Positions 36,901-48,211 of a DNA stretch of 64,000 nucleotides are shown in pieces. The stretch is from Apiospora phragmitis (Eukaryota; Ascomycota; Sordariomycetes; Amphisphaeriales; Apiosporaceae): positions 992,001 through 1,056,000 of the forward strand of contig JAQQWL010000002.1 of assembly GCA_038363925.1 (NCBI GenBank). The letters are read 5' to 3'. Numbering within the stretch: the stretch's first letter is position 1; each line of letters opens with the position of its first letter. The notes below the pieces were generated by a model that saw only the letters and a program-made list of their open reading frames with translations, made no database searches and had not been told where the DNA came from. Both the position numbers and the translations under genes were made by a program.

Positions 36901-37336
36901 AGGTTGAAGCTGCCACGCTCAGAGACGAGCTGCAAAAGCCTTACTCGCAAGTACAAGCCAAGGCTAGGATTATTGCCAAGATTAGTCAAGAGAGCAAGCT
37001 GGAGGTAAATGAGGATGAGTACGTCCAGTCTCTCAAGTGGCAGTTGATGGAGACTGTCTATGCCTGGTCTAATGGAAAGCCGTTCTCGGAGATCTGGTAA
37101 GTTTTCAATGTCCCTTTACTCTTACTACGAGAAGTGTGATACTGACAAGCTGTAGCAAAATGACGAATGCGTACGAAGGCTCCCTCATCCGTCTGTTCCG
37201 CCGCCTTGAAGAGCTTTTGCGCCAAATGGCCCAAGCTGGCAAGGTGATGGGCAGCGAGGAGCTGACGACTAAGTTCGAAGAGAGTCTGGCCAAGATCCGA
37301 CGTGACATTGTCGCTGCGCAGAGTTTGTACCTGTAA
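33934..37336 (+). CDS. MTR4: Mtr4-type RNA helicase (nuclear exosome cofactor)
   Basis: ATP-dependent 3'-5' RNA helicase of the Ski2-like family, which feeds RNA to the nuclear exosome as part of TRAMP. Exons 33934-37096 and 37156-37336 with a 59-base GTAAGT intron; about 1,114 residues, the usual length. An acidic/basic disordered N-terminus (MDDLFDVFED) is followed by the helicase core: SAHTSAGKT (Walker A), SPIKALSNQK (motif Ia), FDEIHYMRD (DEVH-type box), LSATIPN (motif III), GVHHSGLLPILK, and SGRAGRRGLDERG (motif VI). Then comes the arch/KOW part (CLDYLQPGRIIQI) and the DSHCT end (YEGSLIRLFRRLEELLRQMA ... ARRDIVAAQSLYL-like ending). One missing C in a C4 run at 34,163-34,166 breaks the frame between residues about 76 and 78. 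Essential in yeast, so the break is probably technical. Confidence 0.93.
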
Positions 37337-38198
37337 ACCAGGCTATTTCATTCTCTTACCACATGAGAAATCCTGGTTATGCATGTTTCATCCTCTGTTG
37401 TTCCAGCAGGGCCTACTCAAGGCTTCCTTGAGGGCCTGTTCACGCCTCGTAAGAGGTGTCTGTTGCGCTTGTATCATGGAGTTCAGGATTCTGGAGGGAA
37501 AAGAATACCGTTTGCTTGGTGTGGACCAAAGACGAGACAAGAGAGTAATCATCCCGTGAAATGGCGAAAGCGTTGCTCCCACCAGATTAAGCCGTACGGT
37601 ACAGATCGGGAATAATCTAGTTTGTCCCATTGGCTAATGTCTAGTGGGATAACCGTTTATCCCGCTGGATATGATGGCTAATGGGAAAACTGGCCTGTCG
37701 ATTATTCACGGGAAGCATTATATAACAAGCAGCGCTTTCGCTATTAAGGGGATATACCTCTTGAGGTGAGTTGTCTCGTGGTCTTCCCGAGTAGTCTATA
37801 GGGATTTGCTAGATAGTTGAATTGGCATCGCTGCGGTTGGCAGCGATGCAAAGCCCTTTTGTTGTGTTCTCTTTGCATATGTGATAACCGTGGCCATGTA
37901 GTAATGCCACTAACAGGCCTGCCATGCTGTTTAGCTGCTTGCTTTCTACAGTCATGCAGGTTTCGTCGCCCATCGCTGAGCTGCCAGGGTCTTACTGGGC
38001 ATTGCCAAGTAAGAACGCTCTCTTTGTACACTTTCTGCCCGTCAAGAAGAGTAAGAATATCCGATCCCGGGGTTGCCCCAAAACCCAACGCCAACGCTAT
38101 GTATAAGCAACGCTTCCAAATCAAGAAAAACCTCCATGAGTTACACCGCCTAAGAACTAACTAATCACCCCAAGCTTTTGCCCAATTGGAAACTCGCT
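37337..38198. other. Convergent 3' region
   Basis: The 3' flanks of MTR4 and DSC3. A short repeat of GGGATAA/TAATGGG elements lies at 37,640-37,690. No gene is seen. Confidence 0.5.
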
Positions 38199-39332
38199 TC
38201 ATTTGCCACCCGAGATGCTCCTGACGATGCCGATGAGGAAGCTGAAGAAGACGCCGACGCAGACCATAAATTTCCAGCGGTCGCTGTGAATGCCGTGCTG
38301 ACGCACGAGCCAGCCGAAACTGCCGAGGGGCCACATGAAGCCCGTGATGACACCCCAGACCAGGGCGTCCAAGTGACCGGATAGACCGGCGTTGTTCCCG
38401 TTTCCGCCGCCGCCGTCGTCGTCCAGCCCGGACCCGCCGCCCGTGTTGAATGCCGTCGTCGGCATCGCGGCGGCCCCGTTGTCGTCGATCCACGAGTCCT
38501 CCATGCGCCGGAACGAGTCGGGCGAGGGCAGCGTGTCGGGCGTGTAGCGCGAGGCGTGGATGCTGCGGAACTGGAGGCGGAGCTGGTTCACCTCGGCCGC
38601 GGTGAAGCCGGCGTGGAGGAGGCGGTCGAAGCCGCGCGGCGTGTTTTGTTGGTTTTGGGACGGTTGGCCATTGTTGTTGTTGTTGCCTCCTGTACCGCCG
38701 CCACCACCAGGGGTATTGGGCGAATGAGCAGGAGAAGAGCTGGTAGGGCGTAAAAGAGGACTGCTGGGCGGCGCGACGGGCACCAGGGCGGCTTTGGCCT
38801 CGGCTTCGAGCTCGGCGTCGGTTAGGGAGTCGCCGATGCTGCAGTTGACGTAGATGCGCTGGGGCGGCGGGGGGCGGTTGGGGATGTTTTTGCCCTTGCC
38901 CTTGCTGTTGCCTTTTCCTTTGCTTTGGGTGCCCGTGTCCTTGTCGTCGGTACCACCGCCAGATGCTGCGACCAAAGACTCGTACTCGTCGTAGCGGCTC
39001 GGGGGCGCGGGCGGGGGCGCGCGCAGGACGGCGCTGAGGGCGGCGGTGTCGGGCAGGATGCGCCCCCCTTGGATGAAGCGCAGGCGGCGCTGCGAGTTGG
39101 GTTCGGCCAGGCGGCCGCGGATCAGGTGCTTAAGGCTGACGACCGTGGTCTGCGCCGGGTGCGGGATCTCGAGGTCCAGGTCCGGGATCGAGGCGCTGAA
39201 GCGGATCGTCAGGGCGAGCGGCGGCGGCGGCGGTTGCGTTGACAGTGGTGGCGCCGGTGTAAGATTATTGGGCGATAATGACCCGTTTAGGGCCGCGCTG
39301 TTGAGCGACGGCGGCTTGAGGGTGGAGCTCAT
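38199..39332 (-). CDS. DSC3: DSC E3 ubiquitin ligase complex subunit 3 (DUF2407)
   Basis: Subunit of the Golgi Dsc ubiquitin ligase, which in fungi is needed for SREBP activation and membrane protein quality control. Single exon, 377 residues, no frame break. An N-terminal ubiquitin-like domain is visible (LALTIRFSASIPDLDLEIPH ... TTVVSLKHLIRGRLAEPNSQ, then LRFIQGGRILPD), interrupted by low-complexity loops (SKGKGNSKGKGK, GGGGGTGGNNNNN). It is followed by the conserved segment RGFDRLLHAGFTAAEVNQLR, LQFRSIHASRYTPDTLPSPD and MEDSWIDD, and two membrane segments (ALVWGVITGFMWPLGSFGWL and FMVCVGVFFSFLIGIVRSI). I use the Met of MSSTLKPPS; the upstream part of the frame is Thr/Gln-rich leader. Divergent from the aminotransferase gene. 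Confidence 0.9.
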   Translation of the reverse strand: MSSTLKPPSLNSAALNGSLSPNNLTPAPPLSTQPPPPPLALTIRFSASIPDLDLEIPHPAQTTVVSLKHLIRGRLAEPNSQRRLRFIQGGRILPDTAALSAVLRAPPPAPPSRYDEYESLVAASGGGTDDKDTGTQSKGKGNSKGKGKNIPNRPPPPQRIYVNCSIGDSLTDAELEAEAKAALVPVAPPSSPLLRPTSSSPAHSPNTPGGGGGTGGNNNNNGQPSQNQQNTPRGFDRLLHAGFTAAEVNQLRLQFRSIHASRYTPDTLPSPDSFRRMEDSWIDDNGAAAMPTTAFNTGGGSGLDDDGGGGNGNNAGLSGHLDALVWGVITGFMWPLGSFGWLVRQHGIHSDRWKFMVCVGVFFSFLIGIVRSISGGK

Positions 39333-39862
39333 GGTGTTATGGGAGGGTTGGCGTAGGGATAAGGGTGGCTCGTGAAGAGGGCATTGTTGGTGTTGTGTTC
39401 GTTGTTGGTAGGTATTAGTAGGGACTACCCGACTGTTGTAGCGAGTGTAGAGAGTGTAGATCAAATCGCCAGCCCCGGTCGTTTGCTCTTTAACCCCCTG
39501 TATTTTTAGTACACGTTCATCACTTTCAGGGACCAAGAACAGTGCTGAGTGGGGCAAGCTTAGCTAAAGCAAGCTTGTCAGCTTGTGCAGGTCGCAACTC
39601 GTCAGTTGCCGAAGCCAGTTTATTAGTTGCCTGAGCACCCCCACGCTTGGTTGCAGTCCATTGCGTGCTCTGATCCCGGATCAGACTAATTGGCGTCGAT
39701 AAGGGAATGTTCAGAATATGACCGATGACGGCTTGCACATTAACTCGGTCGTCTACTCTGATTGGTTCACAAGCAATTGCAAAATATAGAATTCACTTAC
39801 TACGTATCGTACATAAGTGTGTGTCTGGGCGATAGCTGCTTCTTTCCGCTCGCTCTCTCTCC
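39333..39862. promoter_or_regulatory. Shared divergent promoter region
   Basis: Bases between the divergent DSC3 and aminotransferase starts. A 20-base segment near 39,555-39,580 repeats AAGCTTAGCTAAAGCAAGCTTG with internal dyad symmetry. No gene is seen. Confidence 0.5.
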
Positions 39863-41501
39863 ATGAATCCTCTTAAAAGTGCCGTCTCCATATCTAGAAC
39901 TCCCACCCGTATCACCCTCTGCTCGACCCCGCAGCGACTAAGACCACTCAACTCGGGTCGACGACGACGTGGATCCTGCTCGACCATGACAACCGGCCTT
40001 CCTGCCAAGCTGAAGCCCGCTGCTCGGGTGACGGGCCAGAGACAAGATGTCTGGTTAGTGGTTTTCCTCTGTAATTCTGTGGCGGGCATAATAATGCGAA
40101 TCATCTGTATTCTAACCCTGCCGCAGGTCCATCATCAACGAAGCCGCGGCCGCCTCGCCCAAGCAGCCCATCGTGAACATGGGCCAGGGCTTCTTCGGCT
40201 ACAACCCGCCCAACTTCATCCTCAACGCCGCCAAGGCCGCCCTGGACAAGGTGGACTGCAACCAGTACAGCCCCACCAAGGGCCGCCCGCGCCTCAAGAA
40301 GGCCATCGCGGACGCCTACGCCCCGTTCTGGGGTCGGCCGCTGAACCCCGACACCGAGGTCACCATCACCACCGGCGCCAACGAGGGCATGCTGAGCGCC
40401 TTCATGGCCTTCATCGAGCCCGGCGACGAGGTCATCCTCTTCGAGCCCTTCTTTGACCAGTGAGTTTTCAAAGTCTACTACTATACGTATATGAAAGGCG
40501 TGGCTGCATGCTTGTTTTGCTGGAAACCGCCTATACTCACCTGGCGATCCCCTTTTTAGGTATATCTCGAATATCGAGATGCCCGGTAGCAAGATTGTAT
40601 ACGTCCCGTTACACCCTCCCAAGGATGGTCCCACGACCACTTCCTCGGCGTCGAACTGGGCCATCGACTTTGACGAGCTGGAGAAAGCCATAACGCCCAA
40701 GACCAAGATGATTGTCTTGAACACACCTCGTATGTTTCCCCCCTATCTATCGCTTTTTCTCCAACTAACTAACTCCCGAAATAATATAGACAACCCCGTC
40801 GGCAAGGTCTTCTCCAAGGAGGAGCTCCAGAAGATCGGCGACCTCTGCGTCAAGCACGAGATCATCATCCTGTCGGACGAGGTCTACGACCGCCTCTACT
40901 ACGTCCCCTTCACCCGCGTCGCCACCCTCTCGCCCGAGATCGAGCGCCTGACCATCACCGTCGGCTCCGCGGGCAAGAACTTCTACGCCACAGGCTGGCG
41001 CGTCGGCTGGCTCATGGGGCCCGCGCACCTGATCCAGTACGTCTCCGCCGCGCACACGCGCATCTGCTACAGCTCCGTCTCGCCCCTGCAAGAAGCCTGC
41101 GCCGCCGGCTTCGAGCAGGCCGAAGCCGAGGGCTTCTGGGACGAAACCGTGCGGGACATGCGGGCCAAGATCGCCCGCTTCGTCGCCGTCTTCGACGAGC
41201 TCGGCCTGCCTGCTCGGACCCCGAGGGCGGCTACTTCGTCATGGTCAACATGCAGAAGGTCCAGGTCCCCGCCGACTACCCCTTCCCGCCCCACGTCGCG
41301 AGCCGGCCCCGCGACTTCAAGCTCGCCTGGTTCATGATCCAGGAGATCGGCGTCGCCGCCATCCCGCCCACCGAGTTCTACACCGACGCCAACGCCTGGA
41401 TCGGCGCTGACTACATGCGCTTCGCCGTCTGCAAGGAGGACGACGTGCTCGAGGCCGCCAAGGAGCGGCTCCGCGGGCTGAAGAAGTACATCAAAGCCTA
41501 A
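39863..41501 (+). CDS. BNA3: Kynurenine--oxoglutarate aminotransferase-type PLP enzyme
   Basis: Class I/II aminotransferase; the family converts kynurenine to kynurenic acid and also acts on cysteine S-conjugates. Exons 39863-40053, 40127-40459, 40560-40729 and 40790-41501. Motifs: VNMGQGFFGYNPP, NQYSPTKGRPRLKKAI, TTGANEGMLSAFMAF, EVILFEPFFDQY (cofactor stacking Tyr/Phe region), LNTPHNPVGKVF (Asn of the PLP pocket), ILSDEVYDRLYY, SAGKNFYATGWRVGW (the Lys forms the Schiff base), and MRFAVCKEDD (Arg for substrate carboxylate). A one-base loss at about 41,208-41,214 breaks the frame before DPEGGYFVMVNM; restoring it gives 468 residues. The N-terminal 41 residues before a second in-frame ATG (39,986) are Arg/Ser-rich without acid residues and look like a mitochondrial presequence. 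Confidence 0.85.
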
Positions 41502-41936
41502 GTAGAAGAAGTAGATGATGAATTATGGACTTAATCTAGACAATGATGAGATTTGACTACCACGACAATTGTGTTCTTAAGAGGCTTGCCCCCCCTCTCC
41601 TCCCTGATGATCGGTGCTCGATGGCCCGTCTCAGTGGTATGCCATGTAATGTTGCCAGTAAATTACCCCATCACTGACTGTCCACATCTCGCTAGTTACC
41701 GCTTTCCCAACCTACAGGCTGTACCGTTATCAAAACGGTCTCCAAAGACGAAGCTCACGTAAATGCTACAACAGGGGTCTTATTTTGTTGCTTTTTAGTT
41801 CAGTAGTTATAGCTACATCGCTATTTATTAAGCCATATTTTGCGCTAATGCACTTTCGCTATGCATTCCTCTCTCTCAACTAAGCAGTGCTTACAGTCGG
41901 TCTATCTATGTAGTAGTAGCAATAGCAGTAGTATCA
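41502..41936. other. Convergent 3' region
   Basis: The 3' flanks of the aminotransferase and the PARP gene; a TAGTAGTAGCAATAGCAGTAG repeat lies at 41,910-41,931. No gene is seen. Confidence 0.5.
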
Positions 41937-44900
41937 TTAATCATAGACGATCTCCTCATTCATCTCAGTGGTGGCCTCGAACAGATCCGGGGGTACGGCC
42001 CAACCGTGCGTGAGGGCGGCTCGCTTATAAGCCTCGAACGCCTCGCCGATGCCGTAATCCATACGACGGGATTGCACGGCATGGCTATGGCTGCTGCTGA
42101 ACGTGGCAGGGGCAGTAGTATTCTCCAGCCGTGCCGGTTTCGGATCGGGGTTGGTTATGGCCATGCGGACCTGGACCAGCACCCCTTCCAGGCTGGCGAT
42201 GGGCGTCCAGCCGTTAGTCGTGAGCAGCTCCATGCACATGGCTCCACCGGCAGTGACGTGCCCTCCGCCGCCCATGGCGAAGGGACAGGAAACGCGGTCG
42301 GATCACGCGCACGAACGGCGGGAGTAGGGGAATTCGCGGCCGAATCGCAGCTCCAGTACCACGCTGGTTACTCCAGCCTTTGCCATTCTCTTCGCGAGGG
42401 GCATGTCCCTATCAAACGAGTGTAGCTCGACGATCCAGTGGAACATGTTGGTGATTTTGTCGAAATCGATGAACCAGCCAAGTTCATGTATGGGAACCGA
42501 TGACTGAGTTGCCTGGAGCTTTTGGATCTCCTTCGCGAGGGTCTTCTGTGCCTGCCCGGCCGCGTACGAAGGAGGGCTCAGTTTCGGCAGCGTATCGAGG
42601 TCCAGAGAAAAAGGCCGGAAGTCGGTCTTGCTAGTGTCCAGGATGACGGCCAAGCCCTCGGATGACAATGCGGTTGTTGCTGCATTATCATCGACTCCTC
42701 TTTCGGTCATGGCAAGGAATGTGCGGTCTTCTTCGTCTTCACCTTCGCTATCGTCCTGATGTCCGAGAGCATCATACTTCAGAGACATCGAAGCCTGCTG
42801 CACACCTTTATCCTCGAGAGTTGGAATGGCACCCCGTGGCACAAAGAGTCTACCTGATGTCCCCTTCGCTTCGTTGGCAGAGTCCTGGACGAATTCTGGA
42901 ACATTCGCCCTCTTTGCTACAGTTGTATTAGAGCCCGCCGATTGTGTTTCAGTCTGAGCTGCCTTCGACGACGGTTCAGGCTGAACAAACAGGCATCTGC
43001 ACTGGATCCAGTGAACGTGTTGGACTACCATGCAAAAGTTGTTATTGGCCACAAATTGCTCCGGCAAGTTGACGAGCTCGTTGAGGCTGACAGCTGAAGC
43101 GATCTTTAAAGCCGAATTTGGCCAGTAAGGCTTTTGTCCAGATCTGGGGTCGTACATGTATGAACGATTTCCTGAGTAGCCAAGACTCGTCATGAAGTCG
43201 TGACCAAAGTATACACCATTACCATGGGCCCTGCCGTTATGGACCTGCTCGAAGTTCAGGCCTTGGCGAATGATGCTGTGCCAGTTGCTGAGGGCGCTGC
43301 CGTGCCAAGCAAGAATGGTTTTATGTGGCTTGTTCACCTGTTGTAGAGCTTCTTGGAAAAGGACTTCCTTCTCCGGGGAGCCCTGAGCAAATCTGAACTG
43401 CAGCCAACCATCCACACCACTAATGTGCTCCTGTTGACGAGCCAGGCCTTTCTCGGGTTCGCCGTCTTCTGTCGGGCACTCATCAACCTGTACAATGTAC
43501 GATCGGTTGGATGCCACTACCCACCTGAGCAGTTTCGAGGCTGCTGGTGTCAGTCGATCCCACTTCTCAATCTGCTGGGTTGGGTTTGCCGCGAGGTACG
43601 ACCGCATTGTAGCCACCGAAGGGAGTGTCTCCAGCTGCATGAGAATGGCAGCCGCTTTCCTGTTTTCGTCGAGATCATCGAGGTTCTGGTTATATAGTAC
43701 CACATGCACATCCGACTGCTCGCCAACCTGCGCGGCTGCATGGGGTAGAACTGAGACAACTACAACCTTCACCGTTGTACCAATAATGTCCTCAACCCAG
43801 CCATGGAAAATCGTAGTTCCGGATGCGTCGGTTTGGAGCATTGCCACGATTGCTATCCAGCTTCCCTCCTTAAGTTTGTCCAAATCCTCCGATTTATGTA
43901 GCTCCAAGGTTGATGCGTTCCTGTCGAGACGACCCTTGATTGGGTCGACCAACACGACACCATTGACCATAATAGAATCGGCAGATTCTTCTAGCGGCTT
44001 TTGCTGGCCAGCGTTCAGAGGATCCAGCCATTTAGCAACACCAGTGTAGGGAGGTATCATATATGACAGAGAGTGCGTGGGCATGCTGTCGCTCTTGAAG
44101 ATTTTGGGTACTTGAAGGTTGAGGCCTGTAGGAAAGTCACGTACTCCATGACGTGAAGAACCCATGCTTTTGTTAACTCGCAAACCAGCGTAACAGAAGC
44201 TGATGAGGAGGTCGACCACATTCGGCTGGTTTCGGATTTCCTGGTTCACACTGGGTCCCAGCCCCATGCTCATGTACTGGAAAAGGCAGAGGGAATTGCC
44301 ACAAACATACGGCTTCAGTGCCTCGAAATTGCCCTCAACCTGTTGATGACACACCATACAATAATCTGTACACCGGACGAAATAGCGCATGGCGAACTGG
44401 GCGGCGATAAGTGGAAGAGATAGCTCCTGTTCGCTCTTAAAGTGGTCCTTTGCAATAAATGCCGGAAGTTTCATGTGGTCAACGTCGTGGCTTGGTGTCT
44501 CCGACGAACTTATACCGGACATGTTAGAGCTTGACTTTCCTGACACCATATTGCGAGACATATTTGCGAGTTCTTTATTTGCTTGGTCCCAGCTTAAGCC
44601 CAGATCTTGTCGAAGCTTGAGTAAGGGAACAAAGTCGGCATCCATGAAGGCGTCGATGGACTGTCCGATGCCAAGGAGGCTCAACTCGGACAGAGTCGAC
44701 TCAGTCTCATCGGAGGAATCGGTGGCCTTGCTTCTGGTAGTAATATCAGAGTGAAAGGCTTTGAGGGCATGGTGTAGACTCGGCTTGTAGCGGCGGTACT
44801 TGCGCAAACAAAATTTCATATTCGACAGTCCAGCCCCTTGATGATAGGCCTCCTCCAGCGTGGTGTAATGTCGATCATACCGAATTAAGAGGACAATGTA

Positions 44901-45658
44901 GTCATCAAGGGTAATATTCCATGCCTCAAGAGTCTCGCTGGATAGACATAGCTTGTCGACACGGACAGACAGTGAAACGATATTGTTTTCAACCGTTTCC
45001 TCGAAGCCACAGAGTACGCCCACTTTGAATCCCGCAGCACGCGCAGTACGGAAGTCGCGGCGAATGCGACCAACAACCTCCTGCCCGACCTTGGCGGTTA
45101 CGTATGTAGACGTTTGGCGGTCTTCATTGCTACCAAGACCGAAAACTTCGTCTTCATCATCTTCATCGGTGCAATAGTCGAAACCTCCAAATTCACTGCC
45201 CGACTCACTTCCGTTATCAATGTCAGTCATGAACTGGTCTCCACCGTTCTCATCAGGTTGAGTACCGGCGGCCGCTGGCCCCCCTGCAAGAGCAGATATG
45301 AAGCCTTGTGAGAGCGCGGCGAGGGCTTCTTGGACTCGGAGACCTGAAGACTGAATGAAGAAGCTGTCGAGTGGCTCTACAAGGGCACCAGGGATCTCGG
45401 TGATTGCATATGCCAGGAAAGAGTGCTCTGCCGGATAGCTTGACCATTCGTTAGGCACCACCTGTACTTCCACATGATCTAGCCGTGCCAGAAGGGGGTG
45501 GCTGAACGTGAATGCGAATTGACCTTCCGCATCAGCTTTCGAGATGGCGGAAATACCGACTATGTCTTTACCAGAGGCCGACTCTAAGTCGGCTTGGTAT
45601 TTGGGTCGTAGTCTCTCATGCTTGCTGACTTGCTGGCGTAACCAGGGACGACCTGGTC
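41937..45658 (-). CDS. PARP6/8-like ADP-ribosyltransferase fused to a UBE2Q-like E2 domain (5' end not resolved)
   Basis: Large fusion of roughly 1,240 residues. The frame is open from at least 45,658 (QADLESASGKDIVGISAISK, an RWD/E2-like N-terminal part), but the start codon is not found and probably lies in an upstream exon. A Cys-rich module resembles PARP6/8 (CMVCHQQVEG, KPYVCGNSLCLFQY, VVDLLISFCYAGL). The PARP catalytic domain at about 43,010-43,330 shows HGSALSNWHSIIRQGL, GNGVYFGHDFMTS and SLGYSGN, but there is no Glu at the third triad site, so at most mono-ADP-ribosylation is expected. The C-terminal E2 fold (42,560-41,937) reads GREFPYSPP, GGHVTAGGAMCMELLT and ends NEEIVYD; the Cys codon at 42,234-42,236 is the expected catalytic Cys of UBE2Q-type E2s. 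Two one-base breaks, near 42,320 and 42,282, fall inside the E2 domain. Confidence 0.85.
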
Positions 45659-47110
45659 ATAAATAAAAAACTGCTCCAGAAGAGTGGTCATCAGCAAGAA
45701 GAAACGAGTCCGGTATGGGACAGAGGTTATAGAAAATAAATCCAGTCAACTGCGAAAGGCATTGAAGTTATTGCCTACTGATCTTGATGTTCCCACCTTT
45801 AGGCGTAAGGTCGCGAAGATTCCTGATACCTGAGGTGGTACTCAAAAAGAGGAATGAGGACCTGGGGAGTCCAGTCTTGACTACTGCCGCCTTTTCAGAG
45901 GCTCAGGATAACCGGAGATGTGTGGTGCAAAGAGAGACGTTGTTTTGCTTACCTCGTGAGGCTGAAAGTCAAACATGCGAACCAACAGCGCGATGTTTCT
46001 TATGGTCACCAAAGGACGCCACAACCTTTGAGAGAATATTCCTAGGACGGCTTGGCGACGCAATAACGTGCTCACCAATGACTTTCTCCATGGATGTATT
46101 TCTTTTCGAAAGGTCTCTTTGTTGGACCGACCACTGCTGCGAAGAAGCAGGACAGTGTTTGCGTGAGGTTGCCGGCCACTTTGTAAACAATGCCTACTTT
46201 AGTTAGGTGTGCGTTACCTGACATTGATTAGTCTTTGGAATAGCTGGTTGTTCAGGCTCCATGCAGTGTGGCACACCAACTGGAATACACAAGAGGTCTG
46301 GATGCGTTGGTCGAGTCAACAGTTGGCTGGATCCGCGGTGTCGCTTCTGTGAAATGTAGGAAGATGTGATGTGATACTGTGAATATGGAAAAATCACCCA
46401 ATCACAATAGGCACCAATTGGGTCATTGAACCGAACAACAGCACACCTAAATCAAACTGAGGTACATATAGGACAATAACAGGACACAAAGGTTACATTC
46501 GATATTAGATCTGAATTATGAGTGTAGAATAATGGTCATCTAAACCTGGGCAGTACCTAGTCAATCAAGCCACTGCCCTGCTGCCTGGAGGTGTTGACTC
46601 TAGCAGGCAACACTGCGCCCTTACAATCTTGAATGGAGGTCTCATGTAAGTGGTTAAGCAAAGCATGGAGCTTTGGTACCTACAAAGTACTTATATACCA
46701 CGGTCCTCACCTGCATGGAGAATCTTCCCAGAATTTCAGGAATAAAGATAGAATAAATTTGAACTATTTCAATATTATTGCCTAGAGCTCGTCCCCTATA
46801 CAATGTATAATCGTATAAGATCACTTGTGTTCTTCCCATATCGTACCTATGTTAGGCAAGTACTTTTCTATTTCGAGAACGGAAGATGGTAGTTGATGGA
46901 CATCAGCTAACCCAAGTACAGGTGCGGATACAGGGGGGGTGACTCAACCGGTATGCGGGCTTGGAGGGGTGCTCAGCTCCCTAGCACTGATCGTAGTGGG
47001 GGCACGATATTCTGGGAACAATGCAATGTAACAGACCTCAAGCTGGCCTCCAAGCCCACTCCTTCCAAACCCACCTCATACATTCTGTACCTAATACTTT
47101 CGCTTTCAAG
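45659..47110. other. Region between PARP and COG genes
   Basis: Probably contains the unlocated first exon(s) of the PARP fusion and the promoters of both divergent genes. Minus-strand frames at 45.9-46.2 kb lack any recognisable motif. The last 90 bases before the COG start are rich in CCA/CTCC tracts. Confidence 0.5.
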
Positions 47111-48211
47111 ATGAGGCGCCGACAGAACAGCTCTCTGAGCTCAACCTCGGCTCGGGGCCTTCCTCATCATATACGCCAGCAATCCAAAGCAGTTCAGCCA
47201 ATCGAAGCCAAATCACCACACGTGTCCGACTCCTTCCTCCAGAGCTTCCTGTCTCCATCGTTCGATCCCGCCAGCTATCTCAACGCCTCCCTGCCACCGC
47301 TACAGGCACATGTCTCTTCGGTGTCGTCGAGCCCAGAGGGCGCCGTGCCCCTTTCCGAATTATCGTCACAAGCCCAGACGCTGCTGTCCCAATTGAATGC
47401 GCAGACCACGCGCCTGACCAATACGCTCACCCAGCTCACCGACGATATCCTGAGGAGCGGCAGTCGCTTGGCATACGAGGTTGAGTTGCTTCGCGGAGAG
47501 ACGCTGAGTCTTTCCGAGGCTTTGTCCGACGGCCTGCAAGACGACGTGACCAAGTTCGTCCCCAATGGGCTCCAGGGTCAGCTGGAAAGCAAGAAGAGCA
47601 CGACGGACGATGCCGTCCAGCACCGGTCCTCGGTCGTAGGGACGCCCGCGCCAACCGATACCAGGCCCAAGAGCGCGACGATGGAAGACCCGGAGTACAT
47701 TTCACAGCTCCAAACCCTAACCCTGGTGCGCTCGCGTCTCGACTCGGTGATCAAGACCTTTGGCGACGCCATGGAATTCGTGTTCCCCCATCCGAGCTTT
47801 CTGTTACGTCTGGCTTCCTCTCCGTATCGGCTCCAGAAGCCGGAGGTCACGATCACAGCACGGAGGAGAAGGGGCAGCAGGTGCTCAAGCAGTTCAAGGA
47901 GGACATTATCACCCTGCTATCTACCAGCAAAGATCCCGTGGCCGGCATAGAGAAGGCTGCCCAGAGAATCGAGGAGCTCAAGGAACTGTTGGTCGTATGG
48001 AACGGAACGGCCGAGGAGAAGGGTCGGACCAAGTTTATCGACACCCTTGCCAAACTGGTAGAAGACAGACACAAGGAACTTTTAGAACAGAACAGCAAGC
48101 GGGAACCGGAAGCGGCACCGCGGGAAAAGCTCAGAAGGAAACGTGGAAAACAAGCCCCTCGGGGGCTATGGCCTCATGAGTCAACTACAGAAGCTGAGGG
48201 GCGGGTTATGA
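47111..48211 (+). CDS. Conserved oligomeric Golgi complex subunit, COG7-like
   Basis: Likely subunit of the COG tether for retrograde vesicles at the Golgi. The conserved N-terminal part reads FLQSFLSPSFDPASYLNASL, followed by a coiled coil (LSSQAQTLLSQLNAQTTRLT, NTLTQLTDDILRSGSRLAYE, VELLRGETLSLSEAL), a middle part (LQTLTLVRSRLDSVIKTFGD AME split across two helices), and the C-terminal coiled coil (RIEELKELLVVWNGTAEEKG) ending with GGYGLMSQLQKLRGGL. Two frame breaks that cancel in length: a missing C at a C5 run (47,785-47,789) and an extra base between about 48,080 and 48,130. The corrected length is 366 residues. The assignment to COG7 rather than another COG subunit rests on my memory of fungal sequences and is moderate. 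Confidence 0.65.
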
